DNA of 64,000 bases from an uncultured Bacteroidales bacterium (GCA_902800215.1 CADCDS010000001.1:1-64000); one strand, 5' to 3'; shown: positions 1-12,465, numbered from the stretch's first letter. The notes: generated by a model not told the origin, from the sequence alone. Numbers and translations are program-made.

Positions 1-2962
<2,962 letters not shown>

Positions 2963-2984
2963 TTACCACGTAATGACCCTTATT

Positions 2985-4283
2985 TTAGTACAAGAATCCT
3001 AAAAGCCAGAGAGGCATCTGGTTGCCACGACCGAGTTCGACTTCGCCTACGGCAGTCGGACGGATCGTGTCGCGCATGGAGGCTTTCTCACGCACGTCGA
3101 AGTAGTACTTTCCATCGACGATGAACATCGCCGAACGATCGGTTGCGTTCACCTTATGCGCACCGTGTACGGCCATGTAGAAATAAGTCTCATACAGATC
3201 AATCGGTGCAATCACCCGTGCGATATTCATCTGCGCGACGTTGGTGTTATGCATATAGACCTTGGTCGGCTTCATCGGGAAGGCTTTGCCTTCGGGATAG
3301 AGGAGGTTGATAAGTCGGGAGTCCTTGAGGTACTTGATATAGTTCATCGTGGTTGCCCGACTGAGACCGATGGCTTCGGATATGTTGCTGACGTTAAGCG
3401 CACAAGGTGCGTCTTGCATCAGGATATAAAGCAGTTTGCGCAGTTTATGGAGACAAGCCACATCGATCTGCTTGATCATGAGCACATCCACTTCAAGCTG
3501 GGAGTTCATCACCTTGAGCAGTTCGGTCTCAAAGGACTTGGACTCCAGATAGGAAGGATAGTAACCGTGATCGAGGTAGTTCCGGAAATAATCGAGCGGC
3601 CGAACGCGTTCGCATATCTCACGAGAGATAGAGGCATGGCGTTGGATGATCTCTTCGAGCGTATAAGAGCGCAGCTTAAGTCCCGTCTGGATATTAAGGT
3701 ACTCGCGGAAGGAGAAACCACGCAGGTTATAGGTCTTCACGATGCCTTTGATATCGTTGTTATCCTCATCGATCGGCATGACGGGTGTAGCACAGAAGAC
3801 AATATGGAGGTCGCGGTACTTGGAATAGCAGCGTTTGAGTTCCCTACTCCAGTTGGGGTACTTGAACAGCTGGTCCAAGAAGAGGTACTTACCGCCTGTC
3901 TTCGCAAACGCACCGGCCAGTTCGAGCAAGGTATGCTCGGTGAAGCAGAAGTCGTTGAAGCTGACATAGAGACACGGGCGTATATCCTTGAGGGACTTAC
4001 GCGGTTTGCGTCTTCCCTTGTATTCGGGTTCGGGCATGTTGCGCCACTCCGTCTCAATCTCTTTGACACGGGAAAGGAGGAAGTCGGTTTTTCCCACACC
4101 TCTTCCGCCTTTGATAGCGATCAGACGATCTTCCCAATCGATCTCGTCCATCAGTTGCCGGCGAATGGGCATAAAAGCGTGTGCTACGAGGAAATCATGG
4201 ATCCTAAAAAAGGGATCTAAGGTCATTTGTTGGGGCTCTTTCGGCTCCAATTGCTCTTCAATAATAGGCTCGATATTCTCCAT
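2985..4283 (-). CDS. AAA-family ATPase with C-terminal winged-helix/DUF4143-like region
   Basis: 432 residues from MENIEP at 4283. An earlier in-frame ATG at 4352 lies upstream of the promoter box at 4322-4329 and is rejected. The Walker A motif is GGRGVGKTD (residues 59-67). The middle has the strand-rich AAA_14 layout with CATPVMPIDED in the sensor region, followed by a helical segment with an LNVSNISEAIGLSRATTMNYIK winged-helix-like pattern. The organisation resembles the AAA_14/DUF4143 proteins common in Bacteroidales, but the terminal EVELGRGNQMPLWLLGFLY does not show a clean PD-(D/E)xK core. Cellular role unknown; such genes are often accessory. Monocistronic. Confidence 0.75.
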   Translation of the reverse strand: MENIEPIIEEQLEPKEPQQMTLDPFFRIHDFLVAHAFMPIRRQLMDEIDWEDRLIAIKGGRGVGKTDFLLSRVKEIETEWRNMPEPEYKGRRKPRKSLKDIRPCLYVSFNDFCFTEHTLLELAGAFAKTGGKYLFLDQLFKYPNWSRELKRCYSKYRDLHIVFCATPVMPIDEDNNDIKGIVKTYNLRGFSFREYLNIQTGLKLRSYTLEEIIQRHASISREICERVRPLDYFRNYLDHGYYPSYLESKSFETELLKVMNSQLEVDVLMIKQIDVACLHKLRKLLYILMQDAPCALNVSNISEAIGLSRATTMNYIKYLKDSRLINLLYPEGKAFPMKPTKVYMHNTNVAQMNIARVIAPIDLYETYFYMAVHGAHKVNATDRSAMFIVDGKYYFDVREKASMRDTIRPTAVGEVELGRGNQMPLWLLGFLY

Positions 4284-4321
4284 TTTTTTGCAAAAATTGA
4301 GTTTTTTACTAAAAATCGCTG

Positions 4322-4353
4322 CAAAATTACAAAAAAAAATCCATATTTGCAAT
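4322..4353 (-). promoter_or_regulatory. Bacteroidetes-type promoter for the AAA ATPase
   Basis: The minus strand reads TTGCAAATATGG, then a T run, then TAATTTTG (4329-4322) followed by CAGC. This matches the -33 TTTG / -7 TAnnTTTG consensus, and the predicted start point falls between this box and ATG 4283. Confidence 0.75.
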
Positions 4354-4440
4354 ACTTACCTTACATTTTTTAATAAAAAAATGAGGATTCACGGTTGTGA
4401 ACCCTCAAAAATACACATTTTTTGTTAAAAAAAACACTTT

Positions 4441-4539
4441 TTAGAGGCTAATAGCTCCACTTGGGCAAACAGCACCCATCGGGCACTCGTCAATACATGT
4501 ACCGCAAGCAATGCAGTCGGTTGAAATTTTGTAAGCCAT
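4441..4539 (-). CDS. Miniature ferredoxin (32 residues) with one CxxCxxC motif
   Basis: The product starts MAYKISTDCIACGTCIDECP and ends MGAVCPSGAISL. Bacteroidales 2[4Fe-4S] ferredoxins of about 56 residues begin the same way and end ...CPSGAIxL, with a second CxxCxxC motif between. Here about 24 residues are missing in frame, so the second CxxCxxC is lost while its trailing Cys-Pro stays. C9, C12, C15 and C25 could still hold a single [4Fe-4S] cluster, leaving C19 free. A good promoter sits at 4616-4650. The likely partner is the PFOR encoded upstream. It may be a real one-cluster ferredoxin, a deletion allele or an assembly artefact. Confidence 0.75.
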   Translation of the reverse strand: MAYKISTDCIACGTCIDECPMGAVCPSGAISL

Positions 4540-4555
4540 AATTTTAATATTTACG

Positions 4556-4586
4556 ATTTAACGATTTACGATGTACGATTTATTTA
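4556..4586. repeat. Short word repeat (ACGATTTA/ACGATGTACG type), copy 1
   Basis: Imperfect repeats of ACGATTTACG/ATGTACGATT in the ferredoxin leader. The 25 bases at 4561-4585 are identical to 7457-7481, where the same string supplies the ligA start codon and its first residues (MYDLF). Confidence 0.8.
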
Positions 4587-4615
4587 CAATTTGGTCAATT
4601 TTTCAATTGACGCTG

Positions 4616-4647
4616 CAAAGGTACAACTTTTTTTTGAATGTACCAAA
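4616..4647 (-). promoter_or_regulatory. Promoter for the mini-ferredoxin
   Basis: The minus strand has TTTG at 4647-4644, then 20 bases, then TACCTTTG at 4623-4616 and CAGCG. It is a close match to the Bacteroidetes consensus and lies just past the end of ruvC. Confidence 0.8.
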
Positions 4648-4657
4648 TTTTTTGCAA

Positions 4658-5287
4658 TTATTTTTTCTTTTTTACGGTAGCCAAGGCAGCGGCGAGTTGG
4701 GCGGCGGGACCGGTGAGACCTTTGTCGGTGAGGCCTTTGCGCTTGGCGAAGGTAGTCCAGTCTTTGGCTCCTCCTCCGGAGGTAGGTAAGCCTAACTGCA
4801 GGAAATGGCAGTAAGCGATACCAAGTGCATCGGTAGCATCCAGTTTCTTGGGCATCTCCTCTTCGGGGATGTGGAGAAAACGCTGCAGCATACCGGCCAC
4901 CTGCTGTTTGGTGGAGTGTCCGTTACCGGTGATGGCCATCTTGATCTTCATCGGTGAATACTCATAGATGGGCACGTCTTTGGACAAAGCGGCTGCGATG
5001 GCCACTCCTTGCGCATGGACGATCTTGATCATGGTCTGCGGGTTTTTGTCCACAAACTGGGTCTCAATAGCCAGGCAGGACGGATGGTATTTGTCAATGA
5101 TCGATTGCAGGAAGAAAAACTCCTTCTGCAACCGCGGATATTGTCCTTCGAGTTTATGCACGTCGTACGCTCCAAACTCCAGTATTTCAACTTGTTGTCC
5201 AACGGTATGCAACACCGCGTAACCCATATAGAGGGTACCCGGATCGACGCCTAAGATTATATGTTCCTGACGGACTTTGTCCAGCAT
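4658..5287 (-). CDS. ruvC: Crossover junction endodeoxyribonuclease RuvC
   Basis: 209 residues. RuvC cuts Holliday junctions symmetrically, in a complex with the RuvAB branch-migration motor. The four acidic metal ligands are visible: D15 in GVDPGT, E75 in CLAIETQF, and D150 and D153 in KKLDATDALG. The HSTKQQV stretch that follows the third strand is also typical. The C-terminal tail of about 40 residues (Gly/Ala/Lys-rich, ending KKKK) is longer than in the E. coli protein (173 residues). It is the third gene of a minus-strand unit after a DivIC-like gene and a small membrane-protein gene, with word repeats of the GTTAAACTGTTAAACCG type just upstream of its start. Confidence 0.96.
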   Translation of the reverse strand: MLDKVRQEHIILGVDPGTLYMGYAVLHTVGQQVEILEFGAYDVHKLEGQYPRLQKEFFFLQSIIDKYHPSCLAIETQFVDKNPQTMIKIVHAQGVAIAAALSKDVPIYEYSPMKIKMAITGNGHSTKQQVAGMLQRFLHIPEEEMPKKLDATDALGIAYCHFLQLGLPTSGGGAKDWTTFAKRKGLTDKGLTGPAAQLAAALATVKKKK

Positions 5288-5326
5288 GGACGTTAAACTG
5301 TTAAACCGTTAAATTGTTAAACTGTT
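5286..5326. repeat. Short word repeat (GTTAAACTGTTAAACCGTT type)
   Basis: Four imperfect copies of GTTAAACT/GTTAAACC/GTTAAATT in tandem, directly upstream of the ruvC start codon. Period is about 9 bases with one or two changes per copy. The next bases, ACAAGGGCACGATTATT at 5344-5360, recur at 27677-27693 near tRNA-Val. Confidence 0.75.
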
Positions 5327-5362
5327 AGTCCTTTTCTTAGCCACAAGGGCACGATTATTATT

Positions 5363-5521
5363 CTAATCTTCGTGATTGCGGATAAAACCGCGAATGATGA
5401 TGATGGCAGCGCCCAAGACGAGCACATAGTCAGCATAGGGCTCGATGTTGGCGATACTCAGTCCGGCACCGACAGCAGCGATAAACGCGCCGATCAGTAA
5501 TAGGATAGTCGATTTTCTCAT
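5363..5521 (-). CDS. Small membrane protein (52 residues), two predicted helices
   Basis: The product begins MRKSTILLLIGAFIAAVGAG and ends RGFIRNHED. Two hydrophobic segments (residues about 5-22 and 32-45) are joined by a short NIEPYADY linker, with positive ends. Its ATG overlaps the TGA of the upstream DivIC-like gene (ATGA at 5521-5518), so the two are translationally coupled. I recognise no named family. The coupling suggests a role at the membrane with the septum protein, but that is inference. Confidence 0.75.
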   Translation of the reverse strand: MRKSTILLLIGAFIAAVGAGLSIANIEPYADYVLVLGAAIIIIRGFIRNHED

Positions 5522-5817
5522 TCTTCTATGACGTAGATATCTTCGTTGTTTTCGTGCATATAATATAGTTCACGCGCGTAGCGCTCGAGGCTGTCCTTGT
5601 TATTGAGCACTTGCAGCATCTGTTCCGCTTTTTCGGTTTCCTTCCGGTACGCCCTTGTCTGCTGCTCATACGACTTGATCTCTTTGTTTCGCCGGGAGAA
5701 CTGCACGAGGCTTTGGTCACCGACGAAGAGATAGATAAAAAGGAACACGAGGATGGTGATGAGGTACTTACCCCATTTCCCGAACTTCATATAGCCTTTC
5801 CACTTCGAAAAATCCAT
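5518..5817 (-). CDS. Septum formation initiator family protein (FtsB/DivIC-like)
   Basis: 99 residues from MDFSKWKGYMKF at 5817. A GTG 33 bases upstream falls inside the promoter box and cannot be transcribed with it. The layout is typical: a short cytoplasmic N-terminus, one membrane segment (about residues 20-37, YLITILVFLFIYLFVG), a coiled coil (RRNKEIKSYEQQTRAYRKET and on) and a C-terminal NKDSLERYARELYYMHENNEDIYVIEE, which matches the DivIC signature of Bacteroidetes. It would act in the divisome at the inner membrane, linking the early and late division proteins. First gene of the unit with the 52-residue protein and ruvC. Confidence 0.9.
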   Translation of the reverse strand: MDFSKWKGYMKFGKWGKYLITILVFLFIYLFVGDQSLVQFSRRNKEIKSYEQQTRAYRKETEKAEQMLQVLNNKDSLERYARELYYMHENNEDIYVIEE

Positions 5818-5849
5818 CCGATTTAGCGTGTTTTTTATAAAATCCGGCA

Positions 5850-5897
5850 CAAAGATACAACTTTTTTTGCATATATGAAAATTTTTTTGTAATTTTG
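5850..5897. promoter_or_regulatory. Divergent promoters: ftsB-like (minus) and EEP nuclease (plus)
   Basis: The minus box TATCTTTG is at 5857-5850 and the plus box TAATTTTG at 5890-5897. The plus -33 element TTTGC is at 5866-5870. The two promoters share a 50-base region that contains the palindrome-like GCATATATG. Confidence 0.75.
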
Positions 5898-5920
5898 TAG
5901 CCGATTTTATACAAATAACA

Positions 5921-7444
5921 ATGAAAACACGTATTTCTCTGGTTGCAATGCTGTTTTTAGTGCTCGAAATGAGCGCTCAGGTGCATATCTCGATACCCGA
6001 TTCCGGTAGTTGGAGTGGTCAAGCTTTGTCGCCTTATGTGGGTCAGACGGTAATCTTCGATGTTCCGATGGTGGTTTGTGCCAATGCGAACGGGAACTAC
6101 GTGGTATCTCCATGGCGTCGTTTTCAGCCGGAGAGTCACGGTGTGATGGGTTCGGAGGAATACAACGAGACGGTGCGGATTAACAACTCGTGTATGTTCA
6201 GTATGAGTGGTGTAAGCGGATACCATCGTTGCGGCGAGAAGATCTATAACCTGAAGGCGTCGGTGACGAGCACGAGTAAGTTGACGATGAGTGGTGGTAC
6301 ATGGAGAGGCAACACGCGTGCGGATTTGGAGAAAGGGATACCGGATTTGGGTGACTACCGGTTATTGGTGTGCGGATTTAACTTAGAGAACTACTACATG
6401 ACCTGGGGATCGATGGGTGCCGACAGTTATTCGGAGCACCAGGACCAACGGGCGAAGGTGAGTAAAGCGTTAGCGAAGATCAACGCGGATATATACGGAC
6501 TGGTGGAGTTACAGCAGGGAGACGAAGCGATTGCGGAGATCGTGAGTGACTTGAACAAGAACACGGTGGGTAGGAACTATCAGTACTTCCACGATTTAGG
6601 TTCGGGAACGTTCCAGAAAGTGGATTTCGTGTATGACGTCAATAAAGTGGAGCCGATCAACACGCCGGTGGCAACGGACGTGGAGGTGCAAAACCGCAAG
6701 AAGATGGTATGTTTCCGTGAGAAAGCGACGGGCGAGAAATTCATTTACTCGATCAACCACTTCAAAGCGATGAACAGCGGTGGCAGTGACCGGCGTGTGA
6801 ACGAGTCGCAGGCTGTGATCAAGTTGTATAACAGTTACCGTCAGAACCGCAGTATTATGGATAACGACCTGCTGATTATGGGTGACCTCAACTGCTACGC
6901 GTTCACGGATCCTATCCTGACGTTCACAGAGAAGAATAACATGATTGATCTGCACCGTGCGTTCCATGCGGACAGCAGTTACAGTTACATGTTCGGCGGT
7001 ATGGCCAGTTACATCGACCATGCCATCAGTAACGAGACCTTGCGGCGGCAGGTGACGGGTATGTCAGCCTATCATATCAATTCCGATGAGGACGATAAAT
7101 ACACGTACGACAAGTCGAGTGACCTGTCGATGTTCCGTTGTTCGGACCATGATCCGGTGTTAGTGGGTCTGAAGTTAGACAGCACCCTATCCCAACCGAT
7201 TGTGCCGTACTTGAACAGTTTGGATATACTGGAGAAGAAGGATCATCAGCTTGTGATTCAGAATGCATATGAACCGGGGTTGCGGAGTTTCTATGCGATC
7301 TACACCGTAAGCGGAATGCTGCAGGAACAGCAGGAAATCACGTCGCTATACCACACGGTGGATCTGCCGCAAGCGCCGGGTGTGTATCTGCTGTATATCT
7401 ACTATAAAGGCACGGCGTACCCGAGAAGAATCGTGGTGAGGTAA
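5921..7444 (+). CDS. Secreted endonuclease/exonuclease/phosphatase (EEP) superfamily protein with type IX secretion domain
   Basis: 507 residues with a signal peptide (MKTRISLVAMLFLVLEMSAQ). Residues of about 100-145 form a beta-rich, OB-like lead-in. The EEP domain follows, with NLENYY, the conserved E of GLVELQQ, INHFKA, GDLNCYAFTDPI and the closing SDHDPVLVGLKL. These are the metal and catalytic signatures of DNase I-like and phosphodiesterase enzymes. The last 80 residues (FYAIYTVSGMLQEQ ... GVYLLYIYYKGTAYPRRIVV) fit a type A T9SS sorting domain, so the protein is probably exported and surface-attached or released. The likely role is degradation of extracellular DNA or phosphodiesters for nutrient use. 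Substrate cannot be read from sequence. Confidence 0.88.
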   Translation: MKTRISLVAMLFLVLEMSAQVHISIPDSGSWSGQALSPYVGQTVIFDVPMVVCANANGNYVVSPWRRFQPESHGVMGSEEYNETVRINNSCMFSMSGVSGYHRCGEKIYNLKASVTSTSKLTMSGGTWRGNTRADLEKGIPDLGDYRLLVCGFNLENYYMTWGSMGADSYSEHQDQRAKVSKALAKINADIYGLVELQQGDEAIAEIVSDLNKNTVGRNYQYFHDLGSGTFQKVDFVYDVNKVEPINTPVATDVEVQNRKKMVCFREKATGEKFIYSINHFKAMNSGGSDRRVNESQAVIKLYNSYRQNRSIMDNDLLIMGDLNCYAFTDPILTFTEKNNMIDLHRAFHADSSYSYMFGGMASYIDHAISNETLRRQVTGMSAYHINSDEDDKYTYDKSSDLSMFRCSDHDPVLVGLKLDSTLSQPIVPYLNSLDILEKKDHQLVIQNAYEPGLRSFYAIYTVSGMLQEQQEITSLYHTVDLPQAPGVYLLYIYYKGTAYPRRIVVR

Positions 7445-9508
<2,064 letters not shown>

Positions 9509-9530
9509 AAGGTGAAAATTGAAAGGTAGA

Positions 9531-10049
9531 ATGAATAAGATCAAGCAATATATTTTTGAATACTTGCGGAAGCGGATGCCGGAAAGGGAGGTTCGTTTTC
9601 CGCATTTGGACCAGTCGCTGAAGGTGATGGTGATCTATGAGAGTGACCCATTGGAGCGGAACGATGCCATCAAGGCCATTCGGCAGGATTTGTTGAGGCG
9701 GCAGATGGACGTGACAATGTGGGGATATCTGGGAAGAAAAGAGATCCAAACCTTGATTTTACCGCAAAGTCGAATCTTAGGACTGGGTGACTATAACTGG
9801 TTAGGTAAACCGAAGGACTACGTATTGACGGATCTGAAAGCAGAACATTACGATCTGCTGATTGATCTTTCGACGCAGCCTCTCCTACCCTTGCGTTATC
9901 TGGCGATGTACACGGATGCCGATTTCAAAGTGGGACTGAGCATGGGCGAAGGATTACACGATATGCTGATGGGCATGGAGAATCCCGATGTCAAGGGTTT
10001 GTATGATCAGATTATCAATTACTTAACGACGATTAAGAGCAATGACTGA
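9531..10049 (+). CDS. Conserved hypothetical protein (DUF6913-like), 172 residues
   Basis: The start MNKIKQYIFEYLRKR at 9531 is preferred over a TTG 12 bases upstream, which lies in a repeat. The order of predicted elements is a basic helix, a strand (LKVMVIYESDP), a helix with KAIRQDLLRRQ, then GLGDYNWLGKPKDYVL, and DLLIDLSTQPLLPLRYLAMYTDADFKVGLSMGEG. This alternating alpha/beta pattern resembles small Bacteroidales proteins of unknown function, often beside dapA and ligA. No catalytic motif is evident. It lies between ligA and dapA, 22 bases after ligA, and is probably cotranscribed with ligA. Confidence 0.75.
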   Translation: MNKIKQYIFEYLRKRMPEREVRFPHLDQSLKVMVIYESDPLERNDAIKAIRQDLLRRQMDVTMWGYLGRKEIQTLILPQSRILGLGDYNWLGKPKDYVLTDLKAEHYDLLIDLSTQPLLPLRYLAMYTDADFKVGLSMGEGLHDMLMGMENPDVKGLYDQIINYLTTIKSND

Positions 10050-10072
10050 CGCGCACACTATCCTCGTACATG

Positions 10073-10144
10073 TACTAAAATTTATTTTAGTAGTAAGTAC
10101 TCGGATGTGCTCGCTCTCCCCACAAATTAAAATTTGCGGGGCCC
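10073..10144. promoter_or_regulatory. Two perfect hairpins in the dapA leader
   Basis: Hairpin 1: TACTAAAAT-TT-ATTTTAGTA (10073-10092), a 9-base-pair stem. Hairpin 2: CCCC-A-CAAATT-AA-AATTTG-C-GGGG at about 10119-10142, followed by another CCCC. No T-run follows either, so they look more like leader RNA structure or protein sites than terminators. Confidence 0.55.
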
Positions 10145-10162
10145 CAAACAGAATTATAATTT

Positions 10163-11032
10163 ATGAGTAAATTATTAGGAATTGGTACAGCACTTATCAC
10201 GCCGTTTCAGGCAGACGGAAGTGTCGATTACAAGGCCTTGGCACGACTGTTAGACACCCAGTTAACGGGCAAGGTTGATTATATCGTGGTGCTGGGCACG
10301 ACGGGTGAAGCGGCCACGATGACCGAGGAGGAAAAACGGGAAGTAAGAACGTTTATTCGGAATTACGTAGCTGGTCGTTTGCCGTTGGTGTTAGGTGTTG
10401 GTGGTAATAACACAGCCGCTGTTTGCGAGAGCTTAAAGACCATTGACTTGACGGGTTTTGAAGCCATTTTGAGTGTTTGTCCGTATTACAATAAACCCAA
10501 TCAGGAAGGTCTGTTCCAACATTTCTGTGCCGTAGCAAAGGCGTCTCCTATACCGGTTATTCTTTATAATGTACCCGGGCGCACGGGTGTGAATCTGTTA
10601 CCGGAGACGGTGATGCGGATCTATGAGGCCGTACCGGATAAGATCGTGGGTATCAAAGAGGCATCCGGCAATGTAGAGCAAATCAAGCGATTGATAGTAG
10701 AAAGTCGAAAGACAAAAGACAAAAGACATCTTCTCGTCATCTCTGGAGACGATGGGATTGCCTGCGAGATCATGGAAGCCGGTGGAGCAGGTCTGATATC
10801 GGTAGCAAGTAACGCTTTCCCGGAAGATTTTTGGGATATCGTACATAAAAAGGACCAAGCTAAACAGGCGAAGTACGAGCAGATGGTGCGGTTGCTGTTT
10901 AAAGAAGGTAATCCGGTAGGCATCAAAGCGGTGCTGGCGCAGAAAGGAATTATTCAGAATTATCTACGACTGCCGCTCGTTCCCGCAAGTAAGGAATTAC
11001 AAGAAGAGATAAAAAAAGAGATGGCCAAATGA
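10163..11032 (+). CDS. dapA: 4-hydroxy-tetrahydrodipicolinate synthase DapA
   Basis: 289 residues. It condenses pyruvate with aspartate semialdehyde in the lysine and diaminopimelate pathway. The TIM-barrel signatures are present: GTTGEAATM (pyruvate site), YNVPGRTG with Y136, and the Schiff-base lysine K165 in GIKEASGN. The stretch RLIVESRKTKDKRHLLVISGDD carries a short repeat-coded insertion (bases 10695-10727) before the conserved SGDD motif. The stop codon lies inside a strong terminator hairpin shared with the convergent rplT gene. A two-hairpin leader precedes the start. Confidence 0.97.
   Translation: MSKLLGIGTALITPFQADGSVDYKALARLLDTQLTGKVDYIVVLGTTGEAATMTEEEKREVRTFIRNYVAGRLPLVLGVGGNNTAAVCESLKTIDLTGFEAILSVCPYYNKPNQEGLFQHFCAVAKASPIPVILYNVPGRTGVNLLPETVMRIYEAVPDKIVGIKEASGNVEQIKRLIVESRKTKDKRHLLVISGDDGIACEIMEAGGAGLISVASNAFPEDFWDIVHKKDQAKQAKYEQMVRLLFKEGNPVGIKAVLAQKGIIQNYLRLPLVPASKELQEEIKKEMAK
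10695..10727. repeat. Coding-region repeat insertion in dapA (GTCGAAAGACAAAAGAC)
   Basis: Reads TAGTAGAAAGTCGAAAGACA, then AAAGAC words, and encodes VESRKTKDKR. It is the ligA/engB repeat lacking TAAAAAG, followed by two extra AAAGAC words. Confidence 0.8.
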
Positions 11033-11048
11033 CCATCTCTCGTTTTTG
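11011..11048. terminator. Bidirectional terminator between dapA and rplT
   Basis: Stem AGAGATGG / CCATCTCT with loop CCAAATGA. The plus strand continues CGTTTTTG and the minus strand continues TTTTTTTATC. The dapA stop codon TGA lies in the loop. Confidence 0.85.
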
Positions 11049-11078
11049 TAAGAACATCTAGCTAGATGATTCTCCGCC

Positions 11079-11609
11079 TTAAGCAGCTTTCTTTTTCGCT
11101 TGATCAACAACTGCTTTGAAAGCAGCGGGTTGGTTCATAGCGAGGTCAGCAAGTGCCTTGCGGTTGATAACGATTCCTGCTTTCTTGAGGTAACCCATCA
11201 GTTGGCTGTAGCTCAGACCTTCGAGGCGAGCGGCAGCGTTGATACGTTGAATCCAGAGAGCACGGAATGTACGTTTTTTGTTCTTACGATCGCGGTAAGC
11301 GTACTGCAAACCTTTTTCCCATGTGTTCTTTGCTACGGTCCATACATTAGCACGACCACCAAAGTTACCACGGGTGAGCGACATGATCTTCTTACGACGG
11401 TTGCGCGAAGCAACGCGAAGCAACAGCATCTCACGTACGGAGCGCAGGTTCGTTTGATCAACAAGTGCAACATGAGTCAAGTTGCGTTTTTGCTTTTTAG
11501 TCTTCTTCGTCAGAATGTGACTCTTGTAAGCGTGCTTACGCTTGATTTTACCGGTTCCGGTAAGCGTGAAACGCTTTTTTGCACCGGAGTTCGTTTTTAC
11601 CTTTGGCAT
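11079..11609 (-). CDS. rpmI-rplT: Fused ribosomal proteins L35 and L20 in one reading frame
   Basis: 176 residues. Residues 1-65 ([20 protein letters not shown] to REMLLLR) are a full-length L35. Residues 66-176 ([20 protein letters not shown] to the end) are L20 without its usual first seven residues (MPRSVNH-like). In other bacteria the two are separate genes in the infC-rpmI-rplT operon; here the L35 stop, the spacer and the L20 start are missing. The junction reads GTTGCTTCGC twice in tandem (about 11406-11425), a direct repeat at the breakpoint. Both proteins bind 23S rRNA, and L20 is needed early in 50S assembly. A real polyprotein would be novel; an assembly or strain deletion is the alternative. 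Confidence 0.9.
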   Translation of the reverse strand: MPKVKTNSGAKKRFTLTGTGKIKRKHAYKSHILTKKTKKQKRNLTHVALVDQTNLRSVREMLLLRVASRNRRKKIMSLTRGNFGGRANVWTVAKNTWEKGLQYAYRDRKNKKRTFRALWIQRINAAARLEGLSYSQLMGYLKKAGIVINRKALADLAMNQPAAFKAVVDQAKKKAA

Positions 11610-11639
11610 TTTGTAATATAATTTAATTTGTTAATAATT

Positions 11640-11679
11640 CGTCCGATAGGCAGCGCAAAACAAGGTAAGCCTTCGGACG
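11640..11679 (-). promoter_or_regulatory. Stem-loop in the rpmI-rplT leader
   Basis: CGTCCGA (11679-11673 on the minus strand) pairs with TCGGACG (11646-11640), closing a 26-base loop 30 bases upstream of the rpmI start. Autoregulatory leaders bound by L20 are known in other phyla; by position this is a candidate. Specific motif not recognised. Confidence 0.5.
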
Positions 11680-11683
11680 GCTT

Positions 11684-11752
11684 TTTTTCAAAATCACGGG
11701 ATAATATACTATGTATATTATAGGGTGATGTGGGATACGACATTACCAGGTT
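11684..11752. repeat. Dispersed intergenic element, copy 2
   Basis: Shares TTTTCAAAATCACGGGATAA with copy 1, then an AT palindrome, then GGGTGATGTGGGATACG and CATTACC words. It sits between infC and rpmI-rplT, immediately downstream of the infC stop codon. Confidence 0.7.
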
Positions 11753-11764
11753 ATGACCAGGTTT

Positions 11765-12325
11765 TTATCCTTTACTACTCTTAGGCGAGATGTTCATAAT
11801 CATCCTCTTGCCTTCGAGATTCGGTACATTGTCGGGTTTGCCGTACTCGGCAAGGTCGGCAGCAAAGCGTGCCAGAAGCAGTTCTCCCTGCTCTTTGAAC
11901 ACGATAGAGCGTCCACGGAAGAAGACGTAGGATTTGACCTTATTGCCTTCTTTGAGGAACTCAATAGCGTGTTTGAGTTTGAAGTTATAGTCATGATCAT
12001 CGGTTTGGGGTCCAAAACGAATCTCTTTGACTTCTTGCTTCTTGGCATTAGCTTTCGCCTCTTTTTGCTTTTTCTTCTGCGCGTAGAGGAATTTCTGGTA
12101 GTCGATGACGCGGCACACGGGAGGTGTGGCAGTCGGAGCGATCTCGACGAGATCGAGGTTCTGGTCATCGGCTATCTTCATTGCCTGCTGGAATGAATAG
12201 ATACCCTGCTCTACGTTGTCGCCAATCAGGCGCACTTGGGCTACACCGCGTATCTTATCATTGATACGATGCGGATCTTCTTTGATTACACGACCACCGC
12301 GTGGTCTGGGAGTAACAGTTGCTAT
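11765..12325 (-). CDS. infC: Translation initiation factor IF-3, probable non-AUG (AUA) start
   Basis: The first in-frame ATG-like start (12235) would cut off the conserved [19 protein letters not shown] segment. Reading on upstream in frame gives [20 protein letters not shown] with no ATG or GTG before a stop at 12340-12338. The best start is ATA at 12325 (M-ATVTPR..., 186 residues); ATA at 12337 is the alternative. infC is well known for rare start codons (AUU in E. coli) that let IF-3 repress its own translation. The C-terminal domain is intact ([48 protein letters not shown]). IF-3 binds the 30S subunit and checks start codon and initiator tRNA. First gene of the operon with rpmI-rplT. 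Confidence 0.92.
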   Translation of the reverse strand: MATVTPRPRGGRVIKEDPHRINDKIRGVAQVRLIGDNVEQGIYSFQQAMKIADDQNLDLVEIAPTATPPVCRVIDYQKFLYAQKKKQKEAKANAKKQEVKEIRFGPQTDDHDYNFKLKHAIEFLKEGNKVKSYVFFRGRSIVFKEQGELLLARFAADLAEYGKPDNVPNLEGKRMIMNISPKSSKG

Positions 12326-12398
12326 ATTCTTAACTATTTATGGTTAATAATAAGCCTTCTCGCCCGGGCACGATATGCCCCACATTCGAAAAAGCGTG

Positions 12399-12430
12399 CA
12401 AAATTACTAAAAATTTTTTATATACGCAAG
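12399..12430 (-). promoter_or_regulatory. Promoter of the infC operon
   Basis: The minus strand reads TTGCGTATATAAAAAATTTT, then TAATTTTG at 12406-12399, then CACGC. An untranslated leader of about 65 bases precedes the AUA start. Confidence 0.75.
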
Positions 12431-12465
12431 AAAAATGCATTTTTTTTCACTTTTTTCCTAAATTA

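Noticed and set aside
4571-4789. Plus-strand frame starting MYDLF
   Set aside because: It starts with the same repeat that begins ligA but runs opposite ruvC and has no family support.
10163-11032. Other aldolase-family enzymes (N-acetylneuraminate lyase) for dapA
   Set aside because: The YNVPGRTG and GTTGEAATM motifs and context favour DapA, and no sialic acid genes are adjacent.
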